Assembly: GCA_003560355.1 (NCBI GenBank)
Contig: PWIP01000050.1
Coordinates: 1 to 8,058 of the forward strand
From: Candidatus Dojkabacteria bacterium
GTDB lineage: Bacteria; Patescibacteriota; Dojkabacteria; SC72; T1SED10-24
Direction of reading: 5' to 3'
Length of the DNA: 8,058 nt
The translations under genes were made by a program, and so were the position numbers. Below, piece by piece: positions 4,916 to 8,058 of this stretch. Position 1 is the stretch's first letter. Every line of letters starts with the position of its first letter. Under the pieces are notes generated by a model. It made no database searches, had not been told where the DNA came from, and saw only the letters and a program-made list of their open reading frames with translations.

Positions 4916-7570
4916 ATGTTCAAAACGACATATTTTTATGAAGATTTCTCAGCGAAAGATTTAGATGAGTCTGTTGTTGGTCGTAAGGGTATGAGTCTTT
5001 TTAGATTAAAGGACGCTGATGTTCCAGTACCTCCTTTCTTTGTAGTTTCTCCTGCTGTTTTTGATGCTTTAATATACAATGCATTTGGTAATGATATTGA
5101 AAAGTATCTTAAAGAGAAAAATTTTCCAGATCCTTTGGATGTTGAAAAAATTCTCCTAAGGACGAATTTCCCTCCAGATGTTGAAGAGGAATTGTTTAAG
5201 GAATATGCGAAACTATCAGGTTTTAATGATGCGTGGGTTGCAATACGTTCCTCAGTTGTATATTTACCAGAAAACAGGGTTTTGTTTTCTGGGGTTTTTG
5301 CTACAGAAGTTAACGTTAGAGGTTTTGATGATGTCCTTAAAGCAATTAAGATGGTTTATGCTTCAATCTTTCGGGATTCAGTTGTCTTTTATGCAAAGAA
5401 TCATAATGTAGACCTCTCAAAGCTAAAGATGTCTGTTGTTGTTCAGAAGATGGTTCAAGCGGAAGTTTCTGGAGTTACATATACCAAGGAATTGATAACT
5501 CAGGATGAATCAAAAATGAGTATTGAAGCAGTTTTTGGTTTGGGTGATGTAATATCAAATGGAGAAATTACACCAGACAGATATGTTTTGAATAAAAAGG
5601 ATTTGACTTTTTTAGAGAAGAAAGTTTCTCCTCAAGAATGGATGAATATTAGGAAATTAAGTACGAAAGGACAAGGGGGAGTTGAGAGAGTGAGTATTTC
5701 AAGTTCCTGGAGTCACCAGCAAAAACTTGAAGATAGGTTTCTTAAAGAAATCGCAAAGATTTCTCTTTTGATAGAAGATAGTTTTGGCAGGTCACAAAAT
5801 ATTGAATGGGTTTGGGAAGGTGGTAAAGTTTGGGTCATACAAAATAAATTTGTATATACTCCTCAAAGAACAAAGCCAAAAGAGCAGAAGTTTTCCAACG
5901 TAATTTTGCATCCTGTATTAGATGCTGTTAAGCAAAAAAAGCAAGAAGAGATTAAAAAGGAAGTGGAAGAAAAAGTTTGTGAAGATAAAGTGTGTGAAGA
6001 GAAGAAAGTTCAGAAACAAGAAAAGAAGATGTCTGAATTGGATGAGAAAATTGCAAAACTTTCTAGTAAATTTGAAGAATTCGCAAAGAAGAAAAGTTTG
6101 CAAGAAAGTAAGAGAATTGAAAAACTTTCTGAGGATATACGAAAAGAGAAAAGTGAAATAACAAAGAATGTTTCTAAAAGTTTAATTAAAGAGAATTTAA
6201 AAATTAAGAACTTTAAATTTTTAGCTTCTGGGGTTGGTGTAAGTGGAGGTAATAAAATAGGTCAGGTAATTCATGTGGACTCCAAAAATTTTAAAGAACT
6301 TGTGATTTCTAAGGAAAATATTCTTGTAGTAAAGGAAATTTTTCCTGGTGTTGAAAATGCTATGTTTCTTTCGGGAGGAGTTTTAATGGATTTGGGTGGA
6401 TACTCAAGTAATATATCTATGCTTTGTAGAGAGTTTAAAATTCCTGCAATTGTAGGAGTTAAAAATTTACAGAGAATTATTAAAGAAGGTTCATTTGTTA
6501 AAATGGATGCCAATTCTGGTGCCCTTTATATCTATGAAGAGAGTGAAAAAGAAGAAGATGCTGATGAGGAGAAAGAGGAAAAAATTGATTATGAGGTTGT
6601 TACTGATACTTCCCCTCTTAAAAAGGAAGAAAAAAAAGAGCAAGTGAAAGCAGAGGAGAAAAATTTAAGAGAGGATTTTACTCAAGTACCTGATATACCT
6701 ACAACTGCAACTGATGTGTACATAACTTCTAAGGGTATTACTAATTTAGGTAAATATGTTTTGGAAAATTGTACAGGTTTAGTATTTTTGGATTTGGAAG
6801 AATTAATGCTAAATGAAAAGCGCCATCCTCTGGCTTTTGTTGAAGACGGACAAGCTGCTGAATATACTAATTTACTTGCTAAAAAAGTTGATTCAATAGC
6901 GGATATGTTTTCTGGCAACGAAATCATCTTATCCTTAGGTAAGTTTCGTTCACAAGATTTTGCTAATTTGACAAAAGGTAAGAGTTTTGAAAAAAATGAA
7001 GGTACAAAAGGAGTCTTTAGATATCTACAAAATCCGGAATTAACAGAAATTGCTTTGAAGATAGTTTCTAAGGCTAGAAATGTATATCGCAACAAAAATA
7101 TTTCTCTTGCTTTGTATAGTCCTCTTTCCAGGGAAAATATGGTTTCAATTAAGAAGAAAATTCTTTCTTCTGGATTGAGAAGAAACTCAAGTTTTAAACT
7201 TTATGCAGTTATTGAAAATCCTTCTGAGGTTCTTTTGGTTGATGATATTGTTGATGCTAATATTGACGGTTTAATTATTGACACACCAACTTTAGCAAAG
7301 CAAATGCAAGGACTTTCTCCTTATGACGAGAAAGCTTCTTACAATTTAGAAGCAGATAGTCTTTTTAAGACTTTGGAAACTATTTATCAAAAAGTTAAAA
7401 ACACTAAAGCTACAATAGTTGGTATTACAGAGAATAATGAAAAACTTATTAAGAAATATGTAGAGTTAGGTGTGTGTGGTTTAGTAGTAGATGGAGAGAA
7501 GTTTATAGATGCAAAAAAAATAATCTCCGTTAAAGAAACGGAGATTATACTTTCTAGAGCAAAATTTTAG
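4916..7570 (+). CDS. PEP synthase-like multidomain protein, probable pseudoenzyme
   Basis: The 884-residue product has the domain order of phosphoenolpyruvate synthase. Residues 1-312 are the ATP-grasp (PPDK_N) domain: VGRKGMSLFRL (21-31), VPVPPFFVVS (36-45), IRSSV (110-114), VQKMVQAEVSGV (176-187), FGLGD (207-211), NIEWV (295-299), WVIQNK (306-311). Residues about 320-432 are a Lys/Glu-rich coiled-coil insert with Cys355 and Cys360. Residues 433-540 are the swivelling domain, ending REFKIPAIVG. The usual GGxTSH phosphorylated His is Asn499 (GGYSSN). An acidic linker follows (541-590). Residues 597-880 resemble the C-terminal PEP/pyruvate barrel (RSQDFANL, ENPS), but the RxEF Arg, the SxGSNDLTQ loop and the GxCGQ Cys are lost. 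Normal PEP synthesis or phosphotransfer is therefore unlikely; a nucleotide-binding or scaffolding role is inference. The ATG at 4916 has no clear ribosome binding site. The TAG stop overlaps that of the convergent gene. Confidence 0.82.
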   Translation: MFKTTYFYEDFSAKDLDESVVGRKGMSLFRLKDADVPVPPFFVVSPAVFDALIYNAFGNDIEKYLKEKNFPDPLDVEKILLRTNFPPDVEEELFKEYAKLSGFNDAWVAIRSSVVYLPENRVLFSGVFATEVNVRGFDDVLKAIKMVYASIFRDSVVFYAKNHNVDLSKLKMSVVVQKMVQAEVSGVTYTKELITQDESKMSIEAVFGLGDVISNGEITPDRYVLNKKDLTFLEKKVSPQEWMNIRKLSTKGQGGVERVSISSSWSHQQKLEDRFLKEIAKISLLIEDSFGRSQNIEWVWEGGKVWVIQNKFVYTPQRTKPKEQKFSNVILHPVLDAVKQKKQEEIKKEVEEKVCEDKVCEEKKVQKQEKKMSELDEKIAKLSSKFEEFAKKKSLQESKRIEKLSEDIRKEKSEITKNVSKSLIKENLKIKNFKFLASGVGVSGGNKIGQVIHVDSKNFKELVISKENILVVKEIFPGVENAMFLSGGVLMDLGGYSSNISMLCREFKIPAIVGVKNLQRIIKEGSFVKMDANSGALYIYEESEKEEDADEEKEEKIDYEVVTDTSPLKKEEKKEQVKAEEKNLREDFTQVPDIPTTATDVYITSKGITNLGKYVLENCTGLVFLDLEELMLNEKRHPLAFVEDGQAAEYTNLLAKKVDSIADMFSGNEIILSLGKFRSQDFANLTKGKSFEKNEGTKGVFRYLQNPELTEIALKIVSKARNVYRNKNISLALYSPLSRENMVSIKKKILSSGLRRNSSFKLYAVIENPSEVLLVDDIVDANIDGLIIDTPTLAKQMQGLSPYDEKASYNLEADSLFKTLETIYQKVKNTKATIVGITENNEKLIKKYVELGVCGLVVDGEKFIDAKKIISVKETEIILSRAKF
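5972..6001 (+). repeat. Imperfect 15-bp tandem duplication in the coiled-coil segment
   Basis: AAAGTTTGTGAAGAT (5972-5986) is followed at once by AAAGTGTGTGAAGAG (5987-6001), identical at 13 of 15 positions. It encodes two KVCE units (KVCED, KVCEE) and creates the Cys355/Cys360 pair. It looks like a small in-frame duplication that helped lengthen the Lys/Glu-rich insert. Confidence 0.7.
7513..7548 (-). terminator. Rho-independent terminator for the leftward gene, inside the convergent coding sequence
   Basis: Arms 7520-7531 (ATAATCTCCGTT) and 7537-7548 (AACGGAGATTAT) form a perfect 12-bp stem with a five-base loop. On the minus strand the hairpin is followed by a run of T (complement of A 7513-7519), so it is oriented to stop leftward transcription, 18 bases after the TAA of the leftward gene. 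On the plus strand the bases after the hairpin (ACTTTCTAG) are only weakly T-rich, so rightward termination would be poorer. It overlaps codons for residues 867-878 of the PEP-synthase-like protein. Confidence 0.85.
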
Positions 7571-8058
7571 TATCGTTCTCTAACCATTACATTCGTGTAC
7601 TCCCTCCATGATTCTGTAATACTAATTTCCCCTCTTCTGAAATCATCATCTTCTAATTCATTTTCAAAATTTATAGAGGCTCTATCATCTTGCCTGCTTT
7701 TGCTTGTAATAATCCAGTCTGTGTCTTCCATAGCTTCTTCATACCACAAGAAAGCTTCTTCAACAGAAGATGATGTCATAATATTTACATTTACAGACCA
7801 CCTGTCAAAAGAAGAATCCCTAACTTGTCCACCGGGTAAAGGAATATCTTCTGGGAATCTTTCAGAGATTAAATTCTGCTCAAGTAGACCTTCATCTACT
7901 CTAGGATATTCACTTTCTGTTAGTTCTTCTTGTTCAGTTTCAAATGTCTCTTCCTCCAAACGTTCCACTTCTCTCATCTCTCTTTCAATTTCTTGCCCTA
8001 TCTCTTCCCAAACATCCTCTACTTCTTCTACTCTTTCTGCTGCTCCTCTGTATGCAAA
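7567..8058 (-). CDS. Hypothetical acidic protein, 5' end outside the window
   Basis: The reading frame is open from the TAA at 7569-7567 to the right edge, giving 163 visible residues; the true start lies beyond 8058. An ATG at 7977 is in frame, but coding-like sequence (beginning FAYRGAAERVEEVEDVWEEI) continues upstream of it, so it is probably internal. Visible residues 1-50 are very rich in Glu and likely helical or coiled coil. Residues about 64-163 look like a small alpha/beta domain: FPEDIPLPGGQV (68-79), a WSVNVNI strand (87-93), a helix SSVEEAFLWYEEAME (97-111), DWIITSK (114-120) and further strands to the end. The PEDIPLP opening followed by a helix and strands resembles small C-terminal domains of bacterial envelope proteins or lipoproteins, but I cannot name the family. 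It converges on the PEP-synthase-like gene, and the two overlap by four bases (TTAG) at their stop codons. Its terminator lies within that gene. Confidence 0.72.
   Translation of the reverse strand, partial: FAYRGAAERVEEVEDVWEEIGQEIEREMREVERLEEETFETEQEELTESEYPRVDEGLLEQNLISERFPEDIPLPGGQVRDSSFDRWSVNVNIMTSSSVEEAFLWYEEAMEDTDWIITSKSRQDDRASINFENELEDDDFRRGEISITESWREYTNVMVRERY

Noticed and set aside
5918..6161. Open frames on both strands across the coiled-coil segment
   Set aside because: Low-complexity Lys/Glu codons read in other frames give Lys/Arg- or Leu/Phe-rich strings; they are shadows of the 884-codon gene.
7975..7977. ATG as the start of the leftward gene at the right edge
   Set aside because: The frame stays open to the window end with similar Glu-rich composition, so the gene most likely begins beyond 8058.
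1..8058. CRISPR arrays, tRNA or rRNA genes, insertion sequences, phage or defence genes
   Set aside because: No spaced direct repeats, clover-leaf sequences, terminal inverted repeats or transposase motifs were seen, and all stretches longer than about 90 bases are accounted for by the genes listed.

Overview
The window is AT-rich bacterial DNA (about one third G+C by eye), densely packed with genes and with no intergenic gap longer than about 90 bases. The proteins are rich in Lys, Glu and Ile. The mix of genes (a shortened trigger factor next to clpP, a sortase, single-pass membrane proteins with Ig-like folds, a DUF2085 protein, an AI-2E family permease, a degenerate PEP-synthase relative), together with promoters that sit almost on the start codon, suggests a Patescibacteria/CPR genome. 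This is inference. TAA, TAG and TGA all end genes here, so the standard bacterial code fits.

Layout. Bases 1-1960 form a leftward operon: sortase (1960-1259), then trigger factor tig (1226-147), then clpP, whose first 48 codons lie at 145-2 and which runs off the left edge. tig and clpP are separated by one base. A short divergent promoter region (1961-2048) separates this operon from a rightward set: a two-TM protein with two Ig-like domains (2049-2948) closed by a clear intrinsic terminator, a DUF2085 membrane protein (3023-3661), an AI-2E family permease (3689-4882), and an 884-residue protein with the full PEP synthase domain order (4916-7570). At the right edge a leftward gene (8058-7567, 5' end outside the window) converges on it; the two stop codons overlap. 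The terminator of this leftward gene lies inside the coding sequence of the PEP-synthase-like gene.

How the genes may work together. Trigger factor and ClpP are a classic protein folding and turnover pair. The sortase placed ahead of them, facing a membrane protein with Ig-like domains, suggests a cell-envelope element transcribed with proteostasis genes. The rightward genes are mostly membrane proteins and share no obvious pathway.

The most unusual object is the PEP-synthase-like protein. The phosphorylated His of the swivelling domain is replaced by Asn, most catalytic residues of the C-terminal barrel are missing, and a coiled-coil segment of roughly 100 residues is inserted between the ATP-grasp and swivelling domains. 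It reads as a full-length pseudoenzyme and is the best candidate here for an undescribed function. Family assignments rest on motif recognition from memory; no searches were run.
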